Shown here in pieces: positions 24,111-32,437 of a stretch of DNA of 64,000 nt. A program made the position numbers and the translations under genes. The notes beneath the pieces are model-generated. The model saw only the letters and a program-made list of their open reading frames with translations. It made no database searches and had not been told where the DNA came from. How positions within the stretch are numbered: the first letter of the stretch is position 1; every line of letters begins with the position of its first letter. Origin of the DNA: Leptospira perdikensis (GTDB taxonomy: Bacteria; Spirochaetota; Leptospiria; Leptospirales; Leptospiraceae); contig NZ_RQGA01000003.1 in NCBI RefSeq assembly GCF_004769575.1, positions 868,001 to 932,000 of the forward strand, in the 5' to 3' direction.

Positions 24111-25539
24111 TTTTATGGATTTGAATGAAATCCACCGTTTGTGCTACAGATCCTGGTGCACCGGATAAAATCACTACGATATCTCCTGATTTTAATTTTC
24201 CTTCTGACTTAAGTGTTTTGCTCATAAAAGCAATCATATCGGGAAACTTATCCATCATCGGCATAACGTAAGCTTCCACTCCCCAATACAATTGCATCTT
24301 TCTTGCAGTACCGAGGAAAGGTGTGAAAGAATAAATTGGTTTTAATGGACGAAACTCTGAGGAGAGAAGGGAAGAATATCCTGACCTAGTAAAGTTGATG
24401 ATTGCTTTTGCGTTAATGGACCTAGAAATGGATTCAGCTGCACTTCCGAGAGCGGTCCGCTCCACTTCGAATTCGGAACGGTCCATACTTCTTAGATGTG
24501 ATAAATAAATTTCCGACTCTTCTGCAGCTTGAATGATACTTGTCATGGTTCGAACTGTTTCGATTGGATATTTACCCGAAGCGGTTTCCCCAGATAACAT
24601 CACTGCATCCGTTCCATCCATAACTGCGTTGGCAACATCACTGGCTTCAGCACGAGTGGGACGAGGGTTGTCAATCATCGTCTCTAACATCTGTGTGGCG
24701 GTGATGACTGGTTTCCCTTGTTGGTTTAGTTTGGTGATCATTTCTTTTTGAATGATCGGAACATATTGAGTGTCTAACTCCACACCCAAATCTCCACGCG
24801 CAATCATAATTCCATCACAATTATCGATGATCTCTTCAATATTCTGGATGGCTTCCGGGCGTTCAATTTTTGCTATGAGACCGGCATAACTATCTTTCAT
24901 AAATTGGCGTGCCATTTCTAAGTCGCTTGCTCGTCTTACAAAAGAGAGCGCAATATAATCCACGCCGAGTGATAAAGCAAATTGCAGGTCTTCAATATCT
25001 TTTTCAGAAAGTGCAGGTGCTGAGATAGGTGTTCCCGGTAAGTTGATTCCTTTGTTGTCTTTTAATGTTCCGCCAATCACAGTTTCTAAAACTGCTTTCT
25101 CTTTTGTTTTAGATTTTACAACAAACGAAAGTTTGCCGTCATCAATCAAGAGTTTATGTCCGACATCGATATCATTTAAAATATATTGATATGTACAACC
25201 GATTTCTTCGGCAGTTCCTAGAAAGTCGGATTTATTATTGATGGCAATTTGGTCTCCCGTTTTGAGATCCAATGGCCCAGTTCCCAATTTTCCCGTTCTG
25301 ATTTTGGGACCTTGTAAGTCAGCAAGGATGCCGATGGATTTGCCGGACTCTTGTTCGCATTCTCGTAACAATTCGAAGATTTCTTTGTGGTAGTCGTGGG
25401 TAGAATGAGAAAAGTTCATTCTTGCCAAATCCATTCCCGAATAGATGAGATTTAGAATGGTTTCACGGTTTGCAGATGCAGGTCCAATGGTGCAGATAAT
25501 TTTTGTTCTTTTGTTTGGGATTTTGCTGTCTTCCGGCAT
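24103..25539 (-). CDS. pyk: Pyruvate kinase
   Basis: Protein of about 478 residues. Diagnostic segments are KIICTIGPASANRETI, MDLARMNFSH, ILADLQGPKIRTG, the active-site region GLIAKIERPEAIQNIEEI with DGIMIARGDLGVEL, and VITATQMLETM with RPTRAEASDVANAVMDG. It transfers phosphate from phosphoenolpyruvate to ADP in the last step of glycolysis. ATG 25539 (MPEDSKIPNKR) is chosen because homologues begin close to this point and AGGG lies upstream; a longer reading to 25626 would cross into the promoter of the divergent deacetylase gene. Confidence 0.95.
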   Translation of the reverse strand: MPEDSKIPNKRTKIICTIGPASANRETILNLIYSGMDLARMNFSHSTHDYHKEIFELLRECEQESGKSIGILADLQGPKIRTGKLGTGPLDLKTGDQIAINNKSDFLGTAEEIGCTYQYILNDIDVGHKLLIDDGKLSFVVKSKTKEKAVLETVIGGTLKDNKGINLPGTPISAPALSEKDIEDLQFALSLGVDYIALSFVRRASDLEMARQFMKDSYAGLIAKIERPEAIQNIEEIIDNCDGIMIARGDLGVELDTQYVPIIQKEMITKLNQQGKPVITATQMLETMIDNPRPTRAEASDVANAVMDGTDAVMLSGETASGKYPIETVRTMTSIIQAAEESEIYLSHLRSMDRSEFEVERTALGSAAESISRSINAKAIINFTRSGYSSLLSSEFRPLKPIYSFTPFLGTARKMQLYWGVEAYVMPMMDKFPDMIAFMSKTLKSEGKLKSGDIVVILSGAPGSVAQTVDFIQIHKIK

Positions 25540-25630
25540 AGACCCTATTCTTAGCTTTTTTGTTTTTTCCTGCAAGTAAATTGTACGGTTTGAATTGACT
25601 TGTGTCATTTTTCGCAAAAATATCATTTTA

Positions 25631-26530
25631 ATGGCATCTAATGCATTCGCTCTTATCTACCATTCTTCGTACAATCTCGAATTACCGGGACATGTTTTCC
25701 CAGCTCATAAGTATTCACATCTTTATAACCGTGTCAAAAGGGATCCAGTTTATGCTTCCTGGGACATTCTGCTACCTAAAAAAGCAGAAGATGCAGATTT
25801 AGAACTCGTTCATACAAAAGAATACTTAGACGATCTGTTTAGTTATGAACATACATCTCGCACGATGTATTCAGAACTTCCACTTAATCGAAGTATTGTG
25901 GAAAGTTTCACATATGGAGTCGGTGGTACTATTATGGCAGCAGAACTATCTAAAAAGTTCCAATTTGCTTTTAATATGGGCGGAGGATACCATCATAGTT
26001 TTCCAGATAGAGCAGAGGGATTCTGTTATTTGAATGATGTAGCAATTGCTATACGGAAACAAAGAGAAACAGATCCTAATTCAAATGCACTCATCATTGA
26101 CTTAGATTTGCATCAAGGGAATGGTAATTCCTATATTTTTCAATATGATGACAAAGTTTACACATTTTCGATGCACCAAGGTAATCTTTATCCAAAGAAA
26201 GAAGTATCTAACTTAGATGTGGATCTAGAACCAAATACCAAAGATGATGAATATTTAACTGCATTAGAAAAATCTTTAAATCAAATTCGAAAAGATTTTG
26301 ATTCCAATATAATTTATTATGTTGCAGGAGCTGATCCTTATGAAGATGATTCTCTTGGAGAATTAAAAATTTCCATGAAGGGTTTGAAAGAACGAGATTT
26401 GATGGTTCGTAAGTTTGCTGAAACACTAAATGTTCCATGTGTTGTGACTTTAGCAGGTGGTTATGCTCGTGACTTCCGTGATACTGTCGAAATTCATTTT
26501 AATACAATTACTGCATTTGGTGAAAAGTAA
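25631..26530 (+). CDS. Histone-deacetylase-family protein, class IV (HDAC11-like)
   Basis: Zn-dependent deacetylase fold of 299 residues. Key motifs are FNMGGGYHHSFPDRAEGFCY, with the tandem active-site His, and LIIDLDLHQGNGNSY with the Asp and His zinc ligands; the third ligand is in VAGADPYEDDSLG and the C-terminal GGY in VTLAGGYARDF. GGGYHHS-DR-GFC is the class IV arrangement. Bacterial members act on acetyl-lysine, acylated polyamines or other small amides. No ribosome site precedes ATG 25631. Its stop overlaps the start of the next gene as TAATG, so the unknown protein downstream is translationally coupled. Confidence 0.85.
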   Translation: MASNAFALIYHSSYNLELPGHVFPAHKYSHLYNRVKRDPVYASWDILLPKKAEDADLELVHTKEYLDDLFSYEHTSRTMYSELPLNRSIVESFTYGVGGTIMAAELSKKFQFAFNMGGGYHHSFPDRAEGFCYLNDVAIAIRKQRETDPNSNALIIDLDLHQGNGNSYIFQYDDKVYTFSMHQGNLYPKKEVSNLDVDLEPNTKDDEYLTALEKSLNQIRKDFDSNIIYYVAGADPYEDDSLGELKISMKGLKERDLMVRKFAETLNVPCVVTLAGGYARDFRDTVEIHFNTITAFGEK

Positions 26531-27345
26531 TGGGAGTTTTTTCCTCTACAGACAAAAAGAAAAATCAGGCTGATTGGTTGGATTTAGACGATTTGTCTTT
26601 AGTTGATGTATCAAAAGAATTAAATACTTCATTAAACATGGAGCCTAAATTATTCAATCGGTTCACTCATTATGAGGTAGAGCAGATGTTAGTTGGCGCT
26701 GGTTTGATTACTGCTGTTGAAAAACGTGGGTTCCATGATTCATTTATCGAGTTGGAAATCTTAAACGATTACGATAACCGAATTTATGTAAAATCTGCTA
26801 ATAGAAAGATTTTAGTCCACACTCGGTTAAAGGTTTCTCAATTCCAGTTGAAAGGGGATGATGAACAATTTCCCATGATTTACATTGATTGGCTCCTCAC
26901 TCAAAATATTAATTTTGAACCCGGTGATATCAAAAAAGAATTATACTTTGGACAAGAATATCCAGGACTCAATGTCTTAAATGAATTCACGGATTTCATT
27001 CGAGTCCTTTCGAAACGACTTGGTACATCTGGTGCTTTTAACGTTCCTGAATACTTTCATGATGCCGTTTTGTTTTCTCGTAAATTTCGTTTCATTGATC
27101 CTGAAAAAGAAGGAACCTTTCGTGCCCTTGTGAAAAATTTTCGAGGAACCAATCTTCGGAGTTTATCCTCCCAAATCCATCAGAACAGAGTTCGTTATGA
27201 AAATGGGGAACCTTACGAATGGAAGTATGGGGAGATGATTTCCTGCACAGATGCCTATTTAGAGAAAAAAGTTTTCCATGAGGCATATTTTAAGAAAGTC
27301 GAGGAAGTGAAAGAAAAACTAAAATTCACATTGGTCTCAAAATAA
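26530..27345 (+). CDS. Conserved hypothetical protein coupled to the HDAC-like gene
   Basis: Soluble protein of 271 residues with no recognised domain. The N-terminus is polar (STDKKKNQADWLDLDDLSL); the middle part is a mixed alpha/beta region with ILNDYDNRIYVKSANRKILV and MIYIDWLLTQN; the C-terminus ends in a charged helix. No signal peptide, membrane segment or catalytic motif is visible. Its start overlaps the deacetylase stop (TAATG), which suggests a shared function, and a SpoIIE-type response regulator follows 28 bp later on the same strand. Confidence 0.7.
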   Translation: MGVFSSTDKKKNQADWLDLDDLSLVDVSKELNTSLNMEPKLFNRFTHYEVEQMLVGAGLITAVEKRGFHDSFIELEILNDYDNRIYVKSANRKILVHTRLKVSQFQLKGDDEQFPMIYIDWLLTQNINFEPGDIKKELYFGQEYPGLNVLNEFTDFIRVLSKRLGTSGAFNVPEYFHDAVLFSRKFRFIDPEKEGTFRALVKNFRGTNLRSLSSQIHQNRVRYENGEPYEWKYGEMISCTDAYLEKKVFHEAYFKKVEEVKEKLKFTLVSK

Positions 27346-27373
27346 CCCTCTAAAAAGCCGATACCTATAGTAG

Positions 27374-28486
27374 ATGTCCGAATATTCTTTTAAACCCGAG
27401 ATTCTAATCATAGATGATGATACAGAGATCTGTGAAACTTTGGAACTCATCATCAATGGATTGGGATATTTTGTCCGTTACTTTACAAACCCTCTCCAAG
27501 GTTTGGAATACTTCGAAGGCGAAAGAAATCCAATTGTGTTTTTGGACGTCAATATGCCCCAAACTTCTGGGCTTGATCTTTTACCTAAAATCAAAGCTTA
27601 TGATGCCAAAACCCAAGTCCTGATGATGACAGGGGAACATGACATACAAACGGTTGTTTCTTCACTTTACCACCGCGCTTCTGATTTTATCCTAAAACCT
27701 TTTCATACAAAGTCGATTGAAGCTGCAATTTCCAGAGCATTTGAATATTATAATTTTTTAAAAGATAAAGAATCGATGGATGAGTCGATCAAACGAGATC
27801 TTCGTCTTGCGGCCAAAATCCAAACACGAACCATGAATTTACCTCAAATTGGTCATAAGATTTTTTCTGAGATCAAACCTGTAAGTTTTGTATCTGGTGA
27901 TTTTTTTCAAGTCCTTCCTTTGGATGAAGACCGCACCTTAATTTTGATGGGGGATATTGAAGGCCATGGTGTAACTTCAGGACTCATTGCCATTCTTATG
28001 ACTACCATTCATAAAGAATTGGTGCGCACTACAACTGTGTCACCTGCTGAGTTACTTTCGCGTTTGAATCGGGAACTTTGTAATGAAATTGGTACTCATA
28101 GTATGACTGCTATTAGTATCGTAGTCGATCATCCAAAGAAAAAAATTACTTATGCAAGGGGAGGTCATCCTTTTCCCCTCGTTTTCCAAAAAGAAACTCG
28201 TGCCCCTTTGATTCTGCAAGACCAGTCTGGTCAAATTTTAGGTATCCTCAAAGAGATGGAATTTGCAGAAAATGAAATCCAAGTAGAAGAAGGAGATATT
28301 CTATTTTTATATTCGGATGGATTACTTGCTTCAAGCACCCATCCTTTAGTGCAAACTCTGATTCAACTTCCCGGTGGGGCAACTAGAGTAGACAATATGA
28401 AAACAGAAATTACAAATTATATCCAATACTTAGAAACATCTTCTAAAGCATCGGACGACATATCTTATTTACTTCTAGAGATTTGA
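27374..28486 (+). CDS. Response regulator with SpoIIE/PP2C phosphatase output domain
   Basis: Protein of 370 residues. Residues 8-125 are a receiver domain: acidic pocket IIDDD, phospho-acceptor Asp58 in IVFLDVNMP, Thr in VLMMTGEHD and Lys in DFILKPF. A helical linker follows (residues 125-160). Residues about 165-370 are a PPM/SpoIIE phosphatase domain with SGDFFQVLPL, LILMGDIEGHGVTSGL and ILFLYSDGLL providing the metal-binding Asp residues. RsbU/RssB-type proteins of this kind dephosphorylate anti-sigma-factor antagonists in partner-switching cascades. The partner is not in the window. The 3' end overlaps the convergent membrane-protein gene by 44 bp. Confidence 0.9.
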   Translation: MSEYSFKPEILIIDDDTEICETLELIINGLGYFVRYFTNPLQGLEYFEGERNPIVFLDVNMPQTSGLDLLPKIKAYDAKTQVLMMTGEHDIQTVVSSLYHRASDFILKPFHTKSIEAAISRAFEYYNFLKDKESMDESIKRDLRLAAKIQTRTMNLPQIGHKIFSEIKPVSFVSGDFFQVLPLDEDRTLILMGDIEGHGVTSGLIAILMTTIHKELVRTTTVSPAELLSRLNRELCNEIGTHSMTAISIVVDHPKKKITYARGGHPFPLVFQKETRAPLILQDQSGQILGILKEMEFAENEIQVEEGDILFLYSDGLLASSTHPLVQTLIQLPGGATRVDNMKTEITNYIQYLETSSKASDDISYLLLEI

Positions 28487-30065
28487 TGTATTCCAAGTTA
28501 GTTTTGGTTGCCTCAGTCAGAAATTGACCTAGTATTTCTTTCGATTTAAAGTTCCCACTGTCAAATCCTTGTTTCCATTCCTTTCTGTGTGATTTCATTT
28601 TTTTTATGATCTCTTGTTTTTCTGGAAAGTCACAAAGTTTATTTGTAATCATCTCGCCTTTATAAAATAGAAAATCACCCTTCGCAAAAAATTTTTTATC
28701 TTCTTTGGTTAAACTATCGATATAAAATTTATTTTCTGTCACATAACTTTGAATAGTTGTTTTAGTCACGTCCCAAAGGAGTTCTTTTTCTGGATTTGAC
28801 TTGTTGAGTGTGATTGCTGAAAAGATGACCATTACGGTTCCAAATAAAAAATTTGGGATCCATTCCCATTTGATGTCTTGTAATTGAATCCAATACTGAT
28901 GGGCAAGAAAGGTTATAGGTAACCAATAAAATCCCATTAGATCCCAATCTGCAGGGAAACCTAATTGTGGATTGTGAAAAAAACCATGCAGAAAAAAAGC
29001 AAAACAAACAACGAGAATGGTTTTGTTTTCCGATTTATGAATAAAAACTTTCCATTCTTTTTTATAAGAGAAAAACTGATGGAGTAAAAACAAAGTTGCG
29101 ATTGCGGCATTCCAATACAACACTGCAAGGATTTCCTTGATATGATTGAGTGATACGAGTCGATTTTTGGGATAAAAAGGCGGATGAATTAAGTGTGTAC
29201 TATTACGATCAATAGCTGGGTCATGGAAAAATAAAAAGTATAAAAACCAAGGAATGAGAATACTTAAACCCAAAACAGCACAAAGGATTAAGTGTTTTAA
29301 TTTTTTATCTTTTGGGGAATGTGTGTACCATAAATAAACTAATAAAATCACCAAATATCCAGAAACCAAATGAAACAACATAGAGAGAGCCACAATAGCA
29401 GTTGTTCCATATAACAAAAGATCATTGTCTTTTGGGTTTTGAACATATTTAGAAACAAAAATATATAAAAGAAGATGGCAAACTGTCACCAGTGTATAAT
29501 TTTCAGCATATCCAAAAGTGAGTAAAATTCCACCTGATGAGAATAAGATGAGAATTGAAAGGGAATTTGATTTATGTTTTTTTTTGGCAGTCCATAAAAA
29601 ACCAAATATCATTCCAATTCCTGCGAGTTGGGATAAAAATGTATATGAAATTCTTGGGTCCTCAGGGAAACCAAAACTAGAAAATAAATTTGTTATTTGG
29701 CTATGAAGGACCGTTTCTAGGATTTCATCTAAAGTAAATTGGAATCCAAAAAGTTTGGTTTCTAAGAGATTCGTTTCGAGTAATAAAAGTCCATCCCCCC
29801 AATCCATGTTCCGAATGGGAAATAATACTAAACAAATAAAGAATAAAAGTGCCAAAATCCAATTTTGGGGAACATAGGGTTTCCATTTTTTCACCAAATT
29901 GATGTTATGTTTTATTCCATATAGGGTAAAGGATTGGAAGAGGATAAAAAGAATAGAAATGAATAGATAAACATTTTTTTCGCCTGGAAGGAACCAAGGT
30001 TTTGTAGGAAGAAATTGGCAACCAAAAAGGAAAAGATAAGGAATGTATAAAAATACTGTTTTCAT
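28443..30065 (-). CDS. Large hypothetical membrane protein, GT-C-like
   Basis: Protein of 540 residues with about 11-12 hydrophobic segments in the first 430 residues and a soluble charged tail of about 110. No clear family is recognised. The topology, the short acidic motif after the second or third helix (NMDWGDGLLLLE) and the periplasmic tail are compatible with GT-C glycosyltransferase-like proteins, but this is only a guess from shape. ATG 30065 overlaps the stop of the DUF4105 gene upstream by 4 bases, so the two are translationally coupled. It overlaps the convergent response-regulator gene by 44 bp at its 3' end. Confidence 0.7.
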   Translation of the reverse strand: MKTVFLYIPYLFLFGCQFLPTKPWFLPGEKNVYLFISILFILFQSFTLYGIKHNINLVKKWKPYVPQNWILALLFFICLVLFPIRNMDWGDGLLLLETNLLETKLFGFQFTLDEILETVLHSQITNLFSSFGFPEDPRISYTFLSQLAGIGMIFGFLWTAKKKHKSNSLSILILFSSGGILLTFGYAENYTLVTVCHLLLYIFVSKYVQNPKDNDLLLYGTTAIVALSMLFHLVSGYLVILLVYLWYTHSPKDKKLKHLILCAVLGLSILIPWFLYFLFFHDPAIDRNSTHLIHPPFYPKNRLVSLNHIKEILAVLYWNAAIATLFLLHQFFSYKKEWKVFIHKSENKTILVVCFAFFLHGFFHNPQLGFPADWDLMGFYWLPITFLAHQYWIQLQDIKWEWIPNFLFGTVMVIFSAITLNKSNPEKELLWDVTKTTIQSYVTENKFYIDSLTKEDKKFFAKGDFLFYKGEMITNKLCDFPEKQEIIKKMKSHRKEWKQGFDSGNFKSKEILGQFLTEATKTNLEYIKSLEVNKICRPML

Positions 30066-31890
30066 AAGGATTCTTTTGTATAATACTCTTCTGGGATTTC
30101 TTCTGCTGCAATAAAAGGAAAATGCCCTTTACGGATATTAAAAAACACAAGTTCTGGAAGGCTATAAAATACAGATTCTGTTCCTTTGGAAAACCGACTT
30201 CCCTTGTCAAATGGTGCACTGAATATCCCCACTCCAGTATATCCAATCCCGAAAACAGTATTGACCAAACCTAAAAGGGGGCGGTTCCATATTGTTTCTT
30301 CAGTAAAAAATAAAAAGGGATGATCGATAGGATTTGGTTTATAAATTTTTGAAGTTGGGACGAATCCATCTTTAAAATGTTTTTCGATATACCCTGTTAT
30401 TTTTTTTCTCTTTAAGTTTCGGTAAGAAGGGTAAATATTTTTTTGTTTGGTACCTGGATTGGACTCGAGTTTCCATGCTGCCACCGCTGGTATAAAATTA
30501 AAACTCATCATCCCACTCGATAATGGATTCCAAATGGTTTCATTCCCAATACGACCCTCTGGAAACATTTCATTCATATAACGAAAAAGCTCTGATGTAC
30601 AATTTTGATGGGTTAAATGGTAAGAATAAAGATTTTGAATTCCTTTTGTATATGATTCAAAGTTCTTTTGTTTTTTCTGAATTTCTGTTTCTTCTAACCG
30701 ATCTCGATTTTCAAATTGTTTTTTATATGGATTTTGTCCTACCCAATTGAATTCGATTCCTTCTGGAGCAGATCCGGATTCTAAAAAACCTTGGTAACGA
30801 ATAAGAAATGATTCCCAATTGAAAAATTGAATGGAATGATAGCCGGAAACAAAAATCTTTTTTTTCGATTGGAATAACAATTCGTATTCTTTCTGTTTGG
30901 TGGAAAAAACAGAGTCGGGTAAATCGATTGAGGGAAAATATTGAAACCCATCTAAGTTTTTTTTGGGGAAAATAATGGTTTTTTCTGCTATTGATTTGTT
31001 TGTATAAAGAATCCGTAGGAGTAAGGTCATCTCTTCCCAGTCGTTACAACCATTATCCAATACACAGGAACGTAAGTCTTGAACCAAACGGGTTAGATAT
31101 CCTTTCCATATTTTGATCTCTGGTTCACTTAAATGAAACGCAGATCCATCCAATCGCAAAAAGGCAGGTTCGTAGAGTAAAACTGGATCCAAAAGAAACA
31201 TACGAACAAAACTTCTTTTTTCTGCTACAGTCAAACGTTCTGTATCTGTTTGGATGCTATGGATAAGGCGGTATGGTGAGTCTGTTTTTGGTAATGATTC
31301 GCCTTCTGTTGTTAGTTGATTTGAATGGTTTACTTCTTTCCATTCGAGAATAGAGCGTTCCAAAATATCCTTCTCTTCTTTGGAAAAAGAAAAAAGATTG
31401 GGAATCGGAGAATCAGGATCAGATATATTTGTAAAATAACCAAATCCTGAAATGGGTAAGGTGGATTTCTCATCCCTTACTGAAGTAAGGGAGGTTTCCC
31501 ATTCCTGTTCTAACTTTTTTTGGTTTTGGATATGGGTTTCTTGTACCAGATAAAGTTCATTCCATTTTTGTCGTAACAAACGTTTTGTTGGATCGGAAAG
31601 TTCCCATTCATAAAATTCTATATTTCGATTTTGAACCACTCCATACTGGAAACGAAAATCCTCCCATGTTTCCCGAACAATATGAAATATTTTGTCTTCA
31701 AAGGAATATTGTAAATGGTAAACCCGGTCACCAAATCGCAGTGCGGAATGTCCGCCACTAGACTGACCCGAATTGGAATCTATATATAAAAAACCATAGG
31801 GATTTGAATTTGGTTGTGAATGTAGAGGAAAAAATAGGAAAAAAAAGATAAGTAAAAAAAAGAAGGAATGGGCGGTTTGACTCCGCCCAA
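30062..31890 (-). CDS. DUF4105 (Lnb N-terminal-like) exported protein; 5' end unresolved
   Basis: About 600 residues. The conserved core begins right after a signal-peptide-like stretch (FFFLLIFFFLFFPLHSQ): SSGGHSALRFGDRVYHLQYS, and later HQNCTSELFRYMNEMFPEG, the paired motifs of DUF4105, a periplasmic cysteine-peptidase-like fold. The 5' end is a problem: between the stop of the upstream lipoprotein gene (31905) and the signal peptide there is no ATG, GTG or TTG in this frame, and the open frame only reaches an ATG at 32053 deep inside that gene, with a shadow-like sequence. A TTG at 31890 with AGG 6 bases upstream lies in the +1 frame, separated by runs of eight Ts. Frameshift, sequencing error or non-canonical start are all possible. 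The downstream gene is coupled by ATGA. Confidence 0.7.
31853..31890 (-). terminator. Rho-independent terminator after the small lipoprotein gene
   Basis: On the - strand GGGCGG (31888-31883) pairs with CCGCCC (31875-31870) around a 7-base loop, followed by ATTCCTTC and eight Ts (31861-31854). It starts 15 bp after the lipoprotein stop codon and overlaps the beginning of the DUF4105 reading frame. Confidence 0.75.
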
Positions 31891-31902
31891 AGACGACCTG
31901 GA

Positions 31903-32367
31903 TTATAGGTTGTACCCGTTTAAGATTAGTTTTGCGACGGTAACATTTTGTTTTGCTACATCGGCTGCGACTACTTTCATTTCTGAAGGAGAAAGGTTTG
32001 CTTGTTTCAATCCTTGACCAATAGCAATGTAAGTTGCACTGTTTGATCTCCAAGCCACAATACCATGAGATTTTGCGATTGCAGAGAGTTGGTTTTCCAA
32101 TTCCTGTTTTTGGTTTTCATAACGAATTTGTAAGGCAACACTTGCGATTACATCTTCTTTATACTCATTCATTGCTTTTTCTTTTCCTTCATCGGAAATA
32201 GAAGAGATACTGTTCGATATGGATTTTACAAGGGCAGATGCTGAATCAGAAACTGATACACCCAAACGGCTTACACTACCAGAAGCAGAATCCAGGATAG
32301 AACAGTTGTTAAATGAAATCAGCATCGCCATCACGGAAACGATACTTAAATGTTTGATCATACGCAT
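31903..32367 (-). CDS. Small alanine/serine-rich lipoprotein, function unknown
   Basis: Protein of 154 residues. ATG 32367 (MRMIKHLSIVSVMAML) has AGAGG 7 bases upstream and gives a signal peptide ending in ISFNNC, a spirochaetal lipobox with Cys near residue 22. A Ser-rich segment follows (SASGSVSRLGVSVSDSASAL), then a helical region with ENQKQELENQLSAIAKSHG and an Ala/Val-rich C-terminus. No domain is recognised. It is closely followed by a terminator and so is probably expressed at a higher level than the DUF4105 gene downstream. Location is probably the outer or inner membrane periplasmic face. Confidence 0.72.
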   Translation of the reverse strand: MRMIKHLSIVSVMAMLISFNNCSILDSASGSVSRLGVSVSDSASALVKSISNSISSISDEGKEKAMNEYKEDVIASVALQIRYENQKQELENQLSAIAKSHGIVAWRSNSATYIAIGQGLKQANLSPSEMKVVAADVAKQNVTVAKLILNGYNL

Positions 32368-32437
32368 AAAAAAACCTCTTACGACGAATTGCAAAGATTC
32401 TAAGTCCATTTTAGGACCCGTCAATTAATTTTCTCGA

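Noticed and set aside
31906..32053. ATG 32053 as the DUF4105 start
   Set aside because: It would overlap the lipoprotein gene by 150 bp, and the added residues are Cys/Arg/Lys-rich and shadow-like, upstream of a proper signal peptide.
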